Positions 16,445 through 24,073 of a stretch of 64,000 nt of DNA are shown piece after piece. Numbering within the stretch: the first letter of the stretch is position 1; each line of letters starts with the position of its first letter. The DNA is from an uncultured Porphyromonas sp. Lineage in GTDB: Bacteria; Bacteroidota; Bacteroidia; Bacteroidales; Porphyromonadaceae. Below the pieces are notes generated by a model that saw nothing but the letters and a program-made list of their open reading frames with translations, was not told the DNA's origin and did no database searches. Both the position numbers and the translations under genes were made by a program. The stretch covers positions 62,001-126,000 of the forward strand of contig NZ_CALHDW010000002.1 in NCBI RefSeq assembly GCF_938023125.1, written 5' to 3'.

Positions 16445-16978
16445 CTATACCTCTAGAGGGTACACTGTGCCGTAGGGCACTTGCAGGTCGAATATATGGT
16501 CTAGCGAACAATGCTCAACTAGGAATCGCAGCGCCGTTATTACGCCTCCATGGGTGAATAAAGCCAAGGTATGAGGTGGTGGTATTGTCTCTTTTAGCTC
16601 TTCTAAGAACTCCTCGGCACGAGCTACCACATCCATAAAGCTCTCGCCCTCCGTTGCCCTGGTGTGCACAAAGTCGGCATACCAAATCTGTAATTGGGGA
16701 TCGTCAATACGTGCATATTCCAATCCCTCCCAAGCCCCGAAGTTCCGCTCGATGAGCCGACTATCCGCTACTGCATGGGGGAATCCACAATACTCCGCAA
16801 GCCGTTTACAGCGACTGAGTGGACTTGTAAAAGCCTGATCTATCTTGTATTCCGAAAGCCTCGTTTTCACCCGAGCTGCCTCTTCGCAGAAACTATCTCG
16901 TAGGGGCATATCACTTGCTCCGTAGCAAATCCCAGGCTTTACATCTACCGAGGTATGGCGAATCAAAAGTAGCTTCAT
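16445..16978 (-). CDS. cobC: Alpha-ribazole phosphatase / histidine phosphatase family
   Basis: 177 residues from MKLLLIRHT; the open frame reaches further upstream into cobS without similarity. RHT near the N-terminus is the phosphohistidine motif (RHG/RHT), with SRCKRLAEY, an acidic ERNFGAWEGL block and FTHGG supplying the other active-site residues. Histidine phosphatases placed next to cobS/cobT/cobU remove the phosphate from alpha-ribazole 5'-phosphate or from adenosylcobalamin phosphate. The gene overlaps cobS by 4 nt (ATGA), which supports the cobalamin role. The fold alone would not separate it from a phosphoglycerate mutase. Confidence 0.88.
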   Translation of the reverse strand: MKLLLIRHTSVDVKPGICYGASDMPLRDSFCEEAARVKTRLSEYKIDQAFTSPLSRCKRLAEYCGFPHAVADSRLIERNFGAWEGLEYARIDDPQLQIWYADFVHTRATEGESFMDVVARAEEFLEELKETIPPPHTLALFTHGGVITALRFLVEHCSLDHIFDLQVPYGTVYPLEV

Positions 16979-17775
16979 AGGGTGTGGGGTAGTAAGGCGA
17001 TGAGGGAGAGATAGGAAACAAGCTCTACCAAGAGGAAAATCCCTCCGTAGCAGTCGCCCGTATAGCCTCCAATTCGATGCTTTAGATAACGTAGGGCAGC
17101 GAAGAAGGTCACCCCGGCTATCCCCAAGACGATGAGTAGGGCCCACCAGAGAGTAGGCCTTAGGAGTAGTAAGCCGATAAGAAGCAAAAGTGCAGGGGTA
17201 AACTCGTAGTAAATACCTTGGCTAGAGAGGGATTTGAAGGAAAACCCCACCTTGGCTTCTTGTTCTTCTCGGGCGTAGGGGAGGAAGTTGTGTAGTAGGG
17301 AAACGAGGGCTTTGCTGCTCACGTCTAGCCAAACAATGAGTAGGCATAACTCCCAGCCCGAGGCGTAGATTTGCAGCAATACGAGCATGAGAGATAGGAG
17401 CGAGAAGTGAGCGATTAGCCCCAATACTCCGTAGGTGCCAATGTGAGAGTCTTTCATAATGGCAAGGGCCTTCTCCCGAGAGCAACTGCCCCCGAAAGCA
17501 TCGCAGCAATCTGCCCAGCCGTCTTCGTGCAATGCGCCCGTAAGTAAAAGACGGAACAATACAGCCATGAGAGCGCCTCCAACAGCCCCCCAAAGGAGCC
17601 CGCCTAGGTACATGCCTAGGGCCATACTTCCCCCCGTTAGAATGCCCACTATAGACCAGTAGGCTACTACGTTGCGGTAGCTATCGGGGCGGATATTGGG
17701 GATGAACTTGTAGAGCGGTATGCGTGTGAAAAAACATACGGCAGCAAATAGCTCGTCAAGGGCTTTAGGGCGCAT
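16975..17775 (-). CDS. cobS: Adenosylcobinamide-GDP ribazoletransferase (cobalamin synthase)
   Basis: 266 residues with about seven hydrophobic membrane segments. The N-terminal FFTRIPL motif and the acidic LHEDGWADCCDAFGG segment (family consensus LHLDGLAD, metal binding) identify CobS, which joins adenosylcobinamide-GDP to alpha-ribazole (phosphate). DSHIGTYGV and the late GGYTGDCYGG motif are also present. It lies 11 nt after cobT and overlaps cobC. Confidence 0.96.
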   Translation of the reverse strand: MRPKALDELFAAVCFFTRIPLYKFIPNIRPDSYRNVVAYWSIVGILTGGSMALGMYLGGLLWGAVGGALMAVLFRLLLTGALHEDGWADCCDAFGGSCSREKALAIMKDSHIGTYGVLGLIAHFSLLSLMLVLLQIYASGWELCLLIVWLDVSSKALVSLLHNFLPYAREEQEAKVGFSFKSLSSQGIYYEFTPALLLLIGLLLLRPTLWWALLIVLGIAGVTFFAALRYLKHRIGGYTGDCYGGIFLLVELVSYLSLIALLPHTL

Positions 17776-17786
17776 GGTGTAGTCTC

Positions 17787-18827
17787 TTACTTGAAGTATT
17801 TGATAATGCCGTCTGAGCTAAAGGTACCCATTTGGGTAAGCATGGCTACAGCTCCCTGTACAATGGGGTAAGCCATCATGGCTCCCACTCCTTCTCCTAG
17901 GTGCATACCGAGGTCGAGTAGGGGCGTTGCACCCATTGCGGCAAGCATCCGAGCGTGTCCGCTCTCTTTGCTCTTATGCCCAAAGACGGCATAATCTAGG
18001 AAGTTGGGGTTGATGTGCGATGCCATAAGGGCTACAGCGCTCATCACAAAACCATCTATGAGTACCACCATCCGCCGCTCTGCTGCTGCAAGCATGGCAC
18101 CTACAGCCATTACGAGCTCAAATCCTCCGAATTCTTGCATGAGATGCTCAGGGGTTGGGGTGCCTGTAAATCGGCGAATAGCAGCCGATAGTACCTCAAG
18201 TTTGTGTTCTACCCCCTTGCGAGATAATCCGGAGCCCACACCTACGCACTCTTCGAGAGGAGTCCCTGTAAGGTAATGCATCCATAGGGACGAGGTGGAG
18301 GTATTACCAATCCCCATTTCCCCTACACTTAGCACATTACACCCTTGGCTTGCAAACGAAGCCACAAACTTCTCCCCAACGGATAGACAACGCTCCATTT
18401 GCTCAGGAGTCATAGCCGATTCTAGGCGATAGTTGCGGGTTCCTTCGGCTATTTTTCGGTTTATTATGGAGGGCTCTATGGAGAGATCTCCTATTACACC
18501 GGCATCTACAATGGTGAGGTCGAAGCCGTATAGCCGAGCAAAAACAGTGGCGCAAGCACCGCCTCGGGCAAAGTTTAGCGTCTGTTGGTAGGTAATGATC
18601 TGAGGTGCCAAGCTAACTCCGTCTGCTACAATGCCATGATCTGCCGAAAAGAGGATGTGGTAGGGATGCTCTAGGTGAGGCGATAGGGTACCCTGCATTA
18701 GGGCAATGCGTTCTGCCAGAGTCTCTACATAGCCTAGCGATTGTTTACTCTTGGATAGGTGGTCTATCTTTTCTCGAATAGGGGCAATCAGCTCACGGTC
18801 TATAGGGGGGATATTGTATTGTCTCAT
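17787..18827 (-). CDS. cobT: Nicotinate-nucleotide--dimethylbenzimidazole phosphoribosyltransferase
   Basis: 346 residues, full length. CobT transfers the phosphoribosyl group of nicotinate mononucleotide to the lower-ligand base. Recognised by FSADHGIVADGVS near residue 60, GEMGIGNTSTSS near 170, and GMHLGEGVGAMMAYPIVQ near the C-terminus, which includes the catalytic Glu. It is spaced 11-12 nt from both cobU and cobS, consistent with one message. Confidence 0.97.
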   Translation of the reverse strand: MRQYNIPPIDRELIAPIREKIDHLSKSKQSLGYVETLAERIALMQGTLSPHLEHPYHILFSADHGIVADGVSLAPQIITYQQTLNFARGGACATVFARLYGFDLTIVDAGVIGDLSIEPSIINRKIAEGTRNYRLESAMTPEQMERCLSVGEKFVASFASQGCNVLSVGEMGIGNTSTSSLWMHYLTGTPLEECVGVGSGLSRKGVEHKLEVLSAAIRRFTGTPTPEHLMQEFGGFELVMAVGAMLAAAERRMVVLIDGFVMSAVALMASHINPNFLDYAVFGHKSKESGHARMLAAMGATPLLDLGMHLGEGVGAMMAYPIVQGAVAMLTQMGTFSSDGIIKYFK

Positions 18828-18838
18828 TCTAGAGTAGA

Positions 18839-19351
18839 TTATTTAATGCGTATAGGGATGCCGGATACCATCAGAGTGACCTCGTCGGCTTGGTGTGCAA
18901 CGATCTGATTGAGGCTTCCCTGTAGGTCTGTAAATCTGCGCTGCGTGGCATTGGGAGAGACGCCGCCCAGCCCGAGTTCGTTGGTGACAAAGATATAGGT
19001 AACATCCTTTTGGGCAAATAGAGCCTCTAGCTGCTCGCGTAGGGCAAGTAGGGCTTGCTCGATAGACTCATTGAGGTCGAAGAAAAAGTTGGTGGCCCAC
19101 AACGTAAGGCAGTCTACCAATACAACGCGTTGAGAGAAGTTGTGGCGAGCTAGCTCTTTTCCCTCTTCTATGTTGGTCCACTGAGGACCCCTGCGAGCTT
19201 GGTGCAAGGCTACACGCTGGCGAAACTCTTCGTCGAAGACTCGAGCCGTGGCTACATAGATGGGATTGGGAGAGAGAGACAGAGCCAATTGCTCGGCATA
19301 TTGGCTTTTGCCGGATCGCTGTCCTCCGGTTATTAGCAGTACGCGTGTCAT
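18839..19351 (-). CDS. cobU: Adenosylcobinamide kinase / guanylyltransferase
   Basis: 170 residues from MTRVLLITGGQRSGKS, with the P-loop at residues 9-16. The frame is open to 19417, but that extension would overlap the upstream O-methyltransferase by 32 nt, so I use the ATG at 19351. CobU phosphorylates adenosylcobinamide and adds GMP. Also seen: ATARVFDEEFRQRVALHQARR, with the His that receives GMP, and VLVDCLTLWATN (Walker B). Absence of corrin-ring genes in this window suggests cobinamide salvage here, or a ring pathway elsewhere. Confidence 0.95.
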   Translation of the reverse strand: MTRVLLITGGQRSGKSQYAEQLALSLSPNPIYVATARVFDEEFRQRVALHQARRGPQWTNIEEGKELARHNFSQRVVLVDCLTLWATNFFFDLNESIEQALLALREQLEALFAQKDVTYIFVTNELGLGGVSPNATQRRFTDLQGSLNQIVAHQADEVTLMVSGIPIRIK

Positions 19352-19385
19352 CTTGAGGATCTTCGAGGGGGTTAGGGGTTCTTTT

Positions 19386-20036
19386 TCATCGCTTGCGGAT
19401 GAGTGTGAGTCCATCACGGAGAGGCAGCATGACTACTTCCACACGGGGGTCGCCGGCTACGAGGTCGTTGAAGTTGAGTATCCCTTGCGTCTGAGCATCC
19501 TTAGGGGGAGGGGATTGGAGTACCTTGCCGTCCCACAGCGTATTGTCTGCAAGGATCAGGGCTTGAGAGGGTAGTGCAGGGATAAGTAGTTGGTAGTAGC
19601 TCGGGTAGTGCCTTTTGTCTGCATCGATGTACACCAAGTCAAAGGGGTGCTGAGAGAGTAGCTCTTGCATTACCTCTAGAGCATCTCCAATATGGACTAC
19701 CACTCTATCTCCAAAGGGGGAGAGAGCCAGCGAGCGATGGATAAAGTCTTCCATTTCGTCGTTGTGCTCAATGGTGTGTACCCGAGCAGAGGGGTTTTGT
19801 AGCCCTTCGGCTAAGCATAGGGAGGCGTAGGCGGTGTAGGTACCCAGCTCCAGCACATTACGGGGATTGACCAACTGAACCAGCATCTTGAGTAATCTCC
19901 CCTGCAGGTGCCCCGAGAGCATCCTAGGTTGCAAAAGGTGAACGTGCGCCTCACGACGCAACCGGCGTAGCTCGGTGGGTTCTTGGGAAGAGTGTTGCTC
20001 TAGATATTCCTCTAGTAGGTCTGTTTGTAGTGACAT
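19386..20036 (-). CDS. O-methyltransferase family 3 (COMT-like, SAM-dependent)
   Basis: 216 residues, class I Rossmann methyltransferase. The SAM-binding motif is VLELGTYTAYASLCLAEGL, with the acidic end of strand 2 in HTIEHNDEM; FDLVYIDADKRHYPSYY and LILADNTLWDGKV carry the Asp/Asn metal ligands of catechol-type O-methyltransferases. The substrate cannot be told from sequence. It is encoded between aroQ and cobU on the same strand with short gaps (18 and 34 nt), so it may be part of that operon only by convenience. Confidence 0.88.
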   Translation of the reverse strand: MSLQTDLLEEYLEQHSSQEPTELRRLRREAHVHLLQPRMLSGHLQGRLLKMLVQLVNPRNVLELGTYTAYASLCLAEGLQNPSARVHTIEHNDEMEDFIHRSLALSPFGDRVVVHIGDALEVMQELLSQHPFDLVYIDADKRHYPSYYQLLIPALPSQALILADNTLWDGKVLQSPPPKDAQTQGILNFNDLVAGDPRVEVVMLPLRDGLTLIRKR

Positions 20037-20054
20037 AGTGCGGTTGCCTCTCCC

Positions 20055-20483
20055 TTATTCCTCAAGGAAAGCGAGTAGAGCTAAGCGATAACTATGAATG
20101 CCAAAGCCGGTAATGGTGCCGCGTACTACGGGCGCGATGTAGGAAGTGTGCCGGTACTCTTCTCTCGCTGCGGTATTGCTGAGGTGTACCTCTATTACGG
20201 GAGTGGATAGACTACGTATGGCATCCGCAAGGGCTAGGGAGGTGTGGGTATAGGCTCCGGCATTGAAGATAATGCCCGATACCTTTTCGTCGTCGAATTG
20301 TTGGAGCAGGTCAATCAGCACTCCTTCGTGGTTGCTTTGGTAGTACTCTATGGTAATGTTGGGGAAATCTCGTTGCAGTCTCTCCATCATTTCTTGGCTC
20401 GATACTACTCCATAGATAGAGGGTTCTCGCCGTCCCAGGCGATTGAGGTTGGGGCCGTCTAGTATAATGTAACGTTGCTGCAT
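20055..20483 (-). CDS. aroQ: 3-dehydroquinate dehydratase, type II
   Basis: 142 residues from MQQRYIILDGPNLNRLG; a longer frame to 20525 lacks similarity and would start upstream of the -7 element. AroQ makes 3-dehydroshikimate in the shikimate pathway. Active-site Tyr lies in PSIYG, the catalytic His and Asn in FNAGAYTHTSLALADAI, and the EVHLSN motif follows. It heads the aroQ-methyltransferase-cob gene series and is divergent from xerD. Confidence 0.95.
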   Translation of the reverse strand: MQQRYIILDGPNLNRLGRREPSIYGVVSSQEMMERLQRDFPNITIEYYQSNHEGVLIDLLQQFDDEKVSGIIFNAGAYTHTSLALADAIRSLSTPVIEVHLSNTAAREEYRHTSYIAPVVRGTITGFGIHSYRLALLAFLEE

Positions 20484-20505
20484 AGGTATAGTAGTCTTAT
20501 CTTTG
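20475..20505 (+). promoter_or_regulatory. xerD promoter
   Basis: TATCTTTG at 20498-20505 with a possible TTG at 20475-20477 (20-nt spacing). Transcription should begin near 20511, inside the opposing aroQ -7 element, giving a leader of about 65 nt. Confidence 0.55.
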
Positions 20506-20511
20506 TGGCTA

Positions 20512-20519
20512 CAAAGGTA
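20512..20519 (-). promoter_or_regulatory. aroQ-cob promoter, -7 element
   Basis: TACCTTTG on the minus strand, about 22 nt upstream of a predicted start near 20505 and the aroQ ATG at 20483. It faces the xerD -7 element across 6 nt, so the two polymerases would compete for the same DNA. No cobalamin riboswitch box is seen. Confidence 0.6.
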
Positions 20520-20575
20520 GTGCATTAGCTCTATAGGTGGTTACCCCTCTTGGGGCACCGGAACTCGCAAACGGG

Positions 20576-21481
20576 ATGAATACGGAGAATCAAAGGCTTG
20601 CCGCAGCTTTTAAGCGACACTTGCAACTGGAGCAGGCATTAAGCCCCAATAGCATCAGTGCCTATCTGATGGATTTGGGCAAGCTTATTGCTTATGCCGA
20701 GGATTGCGCTCTGCCCCTAGACCAGGTAGAGTATGAGCACCTCGAGACCTTTGTTGCCTCGCTCTACGATTGTGGCATAGCGGCTCGCTCTATTGCGCGC
20801 ATCATTGCCGGCGTAAAGAGCTTCTACCGCTTTCTCTATGTCGATCAGTACATCCAAAAAGATCCGACAGAGTTGCTCGAGTCTCCCAAGTTGGATTTGC
20901 ACCTACCTACCGTGCTCTCTGTGGAGGAGATCGACCGTATCCTAGAAGCCATAGACTATAGCAAAAACGATGCCCTCCGCAATAGAGCCATCATAGAGGT
21001 ACTCTATAGTTGTGGCTTGCGTGTGAGTGAGCTGTGTCATCTCAAGTTGGGCGATGTGCATCCGGAGGAGGCATTCGTACATGTCGTTGGCAAGGGGCGC
21101 AAAGAGCGTCTCGTACCCATTAGTCCGGTGGCTCTCGATGCCCTGGCTCAATACCTCGCCTCGCCCCATAGACCTATACCCAAGCCGGGGCAGGAGGATT
21201 ATATATTTCTCTCTCGCTTGGGTAAGGCCATTGCACGCAATAGCGTCTTCGATCTTATCAAATCTCTGTCTGAGGCGGCAGGGATCACTAAGACGGTGAG
21301 CCCGCACACTTTTCGCCATAGCTTTGCCACGCATCTACTCGATGGAGGAGCTAATCTGCAAGCCATCCGCCTAATGCTGGGGCATGAGGATATAAGCACC
21401 ACCGAGATTTACACGCACATCGATAGCCAAACTCTGCGAGAGGAGATCCTCCGGCACCATCCGCGTAACAAGGAGGGATAA
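20576..21481 (+). CDS. xerD: Tyrosine recombinase XerD
   Basis: 301 residues from MNTENQRLA; the frame is open 13 codons upstream without family similarity. It resolves chromosome dimers at dif with XerC. The N-terminal SAM-like DNA-binding domain (about 10-95) precedes the catalytic domain with Arg in SCGLRVSEL, HTFRHSFATHLL, and the nucleophile Tyr in HEDISTTEIYTH. It matches chromosomal XerD in length and motifs rather than a phage or transposon integrase. It directly precedes the SIR2-TPR gene but there is no sign it mobilised it. Confidence 0.93.
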   Translation: MNTENQRLAAAFKRHLQLEQALSPNSISAYLMDLGKLIAYAEDCALPLDQVEYEHLETFVASLYDCGIAARSIARIIAGVKSFYRFLYVDQYIQKDPTELLESPKLDLHLPTVLSVEEIDRILEAIDYSKNDALRNRAIIEVLYSCGLRVSELCHLKLGDVHPEEAFVHVVGKGRKERLVPISPVALDALAQYLASPHRPIPKPGQEDYIFLSRLGKAIARNSVFDLIKSLSEAAGITKTVSPHTFRHSFATHLLDGGANLQAIRLMLGHEDISTTEIYTHIDSQTLREEILRHHPRNKEG

Positions 21482-21847
21482 ACCCAATGCTCGGGGCAGA
21501 GTAGAAGGCATGCCGATGCGGAGCCTGCTCTAGGCGGCAAATAGCCTTTTTAGTCTAAGAAGAAAAGCGAGGGAATTGCTGCCTAATTTTCGATTCCTTT
21601 TTAGCCAGAAACCTCACCCCATACTGCCTGAGATTTTTTATTTTCTCACCCCAAAGTGGAGGGGAAAATTAGCCGGAATCCCAACAAATTCCACCCAAGA
21701 AAAAACACTTTTCTGAGCCCCAATATTTTTTATACCTTTACGCATTTGAAAATCCGTTGGTCTTAATCCCGATCGGTTGTTGGGAGTTTGTACTATGCGA
21801 TTTTCCTCTATGTATGATAGCAGTTGAGCAACGTGTTTGATAAAACT
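21482..21847. other. Intergenic gap between xerD and the SIR2-TPR gene
   Basis: 366 bp, AT-rich in its middle, with CTCACCCC twice (near 21611 and 21647) and runs of A and T. No gene, tRNA, direct repeat or clear promoter for the next gene is visible; the nearest candidate (TACCTTTA near 21733) departs from consensus. Confidence 0.5.
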
Positions 21848-23872
21848 ATGATAGAAATACCTCCAGGCCTAAGGGAGGCCATCAAAGCAGATGAGTTGGT
21901 ACTATTCGTGGGTGCCGGCCTATCTTGGAACTTTAAGAACAAGAAAAATGAGACGTTGGAAGGATGGACAAAAATGGCTTCGTCTATTACCTCCCATTTA
22001 AAAGAGAAACGTCGTATCACGGAGGAGGTGAAGCAATCTTGCGATAAAAAGGAGCCGATAGATGCTCTTAAAGAGATAGAAGATAATGGAGTAAACAAAG
22101 GAATAGTAGGGAGCTTTGTCAAGGACTACTTCTCCTTGGGAGAGGAGAACGATTATTCCTTTCAGCAGAAGCTGTTCGAATTATCCACAAAGATCATTAC
22201 CACCAACTATGATAGAGCCTTTGAGATGGCGGTTCCTAGACTCCAAGAGATAAAAGCATATCGGGGTAAAGACTATGAACTAAATAGACTGAAAAAAGAT
22301 TCTATCTTTTTATTCAAATTACATGGTTGTATAGAGCATATAGACTCTATGGTCTTATTCCCATCCGACTATGAAAAACTTTATAATAGCAAAGGGAGAG
22401 ATGCAGAGCATGCCCTATATGCTTTGAGAAATCTCATTTTCAATAAAACATTTCTCTTTATTGGGACGGGTTTGGGTGATCCTCAAATCAATAGCTTTTT
22501 TGAAGAGATCAAAAGAATTCAAGGGATCTATAGTCAAGAGCACTACATTATTACTCCTGAATCGTTAGGGGAGTCTCTTGATTTTTTGACTCCTATTAAA
22601 GTTGATTCTTATGTAAATGTCCCAACGGTTATAGATCAGCTTTTAGAATTTAAGCGAGTTGCAGAAGAAAACAAGAGCTCTCAGGAGAAGCTGTTCCTGG
22701 CTCAACTCAAGGAGACCGAAGAGAGAAATGAAGTCCTTACAAAAGAGCTTGAGAAAGTAACGGATGAAAATGAAAGACTCTTACTTCTTTTAGAGAGAGA
22801 ATCCAATAACCACCTTAATATCGGGTTAAGGCATCATCTGGCTGCAGAATACTTAGATGCCTCAGAAGAGTATAAGTGCGCGATTGAATTAAATCCTAGA
22901 AATTATGAAGCATTCTCTAATTGGGGTGTTACTTTAAGTTTGTTGGCACAGACAAATTTTGGATTCGACATTGAAAAATTGTGCAACGAAGCCATTGACA
23001 AATATCAAAAGGCAATAAAGTATAAGCCAGGCTCTACTGAGATATATAACAATTGGGGGAATACTTTATGTCTTCTAGCACGGATAAAATCAGGAAAAGA
23101 CGCTGAATTTTTCTACAACGAAGCATTTGAGAAATATAGAGAGGCAGCAATGTATAAGTCAGACAAGCATGAGACCTATTATAATTGGGGAGTTGCTTTA
23201 AGTCTCTTGGCAGAGACAAAATCTGGCAGTGATGCAGAACGATTCTATAATGAGGCTATTGACAAATATCAAGAGGCAATAAAGTATAAGCCGGACAAGC
23301 ATGAGGCCTATTATAATTGGGGACTTAATTTAAGTTCCTTGGCGCAGCAAAGATCTGCTATTGAGGCGGAAAAACTCTATAATGAAGCTATTGAGAAATA
23401 TCGAGAGGCAATAAAGTATAAGCCTGATTACTATGAAGCCTTTTGCAATTGGGGAATTGCTTTAAGCGATCTAGCAGGGACAAAATCTGGTCTCGATGCT
23501 GAAAAGCTCTATAACGAAGCTATTGAGAAATATCGAGAGGCAGTTAATTATAGGCCAGATCACTATGGGGCCTATAATAATTGGGGAAATGCTTTAATTT
23601 ATCTAGCGCAGATAAAGTCTGATAGCGAGTCTGAAAATCTGTACGATGAAGCCACTGAAAAATATCAGCAAGCGATTGAGTATGGAGGAGATTCTTTCTA
23701 TAATTTGGCTTGTCTTTATGTGCTGAGAAATCGGAAAGAGGAAGCGCTGAAGTATTTGGATCATGCGCTCTCAAGAGGAGAAGTCTCGGTAGAAATTCTG
23801 GAGAGTCGGTGGATTTGGTTGCGAGATGATCCGGACTTTAAGTGTCTTCTCTCTCAACATAAGGGAAAGTAG
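21848..23872 (+). CDS. SIR2-domain NADase with coiled coil and TPR array; candidate defence gene
   Basis: 674 residues from ATG 21848; a TTG 8 codons upstream is a weaker alternative. The N-terminal SIR2 domain (about 8-265) has the nucleotide-binding FVGAGLS (20-26), TTNYD with Asn120 and Asp122, FKLHG with catalytic-type His159, and FIGTGLGDPQI (204-214), so the fold looks active. It lacks the zinc Cys pairs of protein deacylases, as do the SIR2 NADases of Thoeris ThsA, DSR and related phage defences. A Glu/Lys coiled coil (about 272-317) leads to TPR-like repeats to the end. The repeats keep an exact 132-nt period. Base composition is visibly AT-richer than the neighbours, suggesting transfer. 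No partner gene is adjacent. Defence function is inference. Confidence 0.85.
   Translation: MIEIPPGLREAIKADELVLFVGAGLSWNFKNKKNETLEGWTKMASSITSHLKEKRRITEEVKQSCDKKEPIDALKEIEDNGVNKGIVGSFVKDYFSLGEENDYSFQQKLFELSTKIITTNYDRAFEMAVPRLQEIKAYRGKDYELNRLKKDSIFLFKLHGCIEHIDSMVLFPSDYEKLYNSKGRDAEHALYALRNLIFNKTFLFIGTGLGDPQINSFFEEIKRIQGIYSQEHYIITPESLGESLDFLTPIKVDSYVNVPTVIDQLLEFKRVAEENKSSQEKLFLAQLKETEERNEVLTKELEKVTDENERLLLLLERESNNHLNIGLRHHLAAEYLDASEEYKCAIELNPRNYEAFSNWGVTLSLLAQTNFGFDIEKLCNEAIDKYQKAIKYKPGSTEIYNNWGNTLCLLARIKSGKDAEFFYNEAFEKYREAAMYKSDKHETYYNWGVALSLLAETKSGSDAERFYNEAIDKYQEAIKYKPDKHEAYYNWGLNLSSLAQQRSAIEAEKLYNEAIEKYREAIKYKPDYYEAFCNWGIALSDLAGTKSGLDAEKLYNEAIEKYREAVNYRPDHYGAYNNWGNALIYLAQIKSDSESENLYDEATEKYQQAIEYGGDSFYNLACLYVLRNRKEEALKYLDHALSRGEVSVEILESRWIWLRDDPDFKCLLSQHKGK
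22919..23588 (+). repeat. Intragenic tandem repeat, 132-bp period, TPR units
   Basis: The AATTGGGG coding for the conserved Asn-Trp-Gly recurs at 22919, 23051, 23183, 23315, 23447 and 23579, exactly 132 bp (44 codons) apart six times. Each unit encodes the pattern NEAIEKYREAIKYKPD, then EAYYNWG and LSLLAxxKSG. Adjacent units from 23183 to 23579 are close at the DNA level, which favours gain or loss of units by recombination. Confidence 0.92.
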
Positions 23873-23973
23873 GGGCGGGTGCTTACTAGAATCCTCTACA
23901 GAGCAAAAAAGAGAGACAAAAGGCTATCTATATCGGATAATTCGTAGTAACCTTCTCCCGAAGCTCTCAAATA

Positions 23974-24020
23974 AAAAGAGTCGATATATCTCTCCATTTG
24001 GAGAAATATACCGACTTATT
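23974..24020 (-). terminator. Terminator of the 24074-27112 LRR gene
   Basis: Imperfect hairpin of about 18 bp (AGTCGGTATATTTCTCC with its partner) followed on the minus strand by five T. A second small stem, CTCCCTTTG/CAAAGGGGGAG at 24031-24061, lies nearer the stop codon. Confidence 0.75.
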
Positions 24021-24073
24021 ACATCTGCTCCTCCCTTTGAGTTACGCACCCAAAGGGGGAGAGAGGTGCTCTA

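Noticed and set aside
20576..21481. XerD taken as an integrase of a mobile element
   Set aside because: Full chromosomal XerD features, and no att-like direct repeats flank the next gene.
21824..21847. TTG start eight codons before the SIR2-TPR ATG
   Set aside because: ATG at 21848 starts just before the conserved domain and is the commoner codon; the extension adds nothing conserved.
22919..23588. Regular repeats that might be a CRISPR array
   Set aside because: They are coding repeats in frame with a 132-bp period and no spacers.
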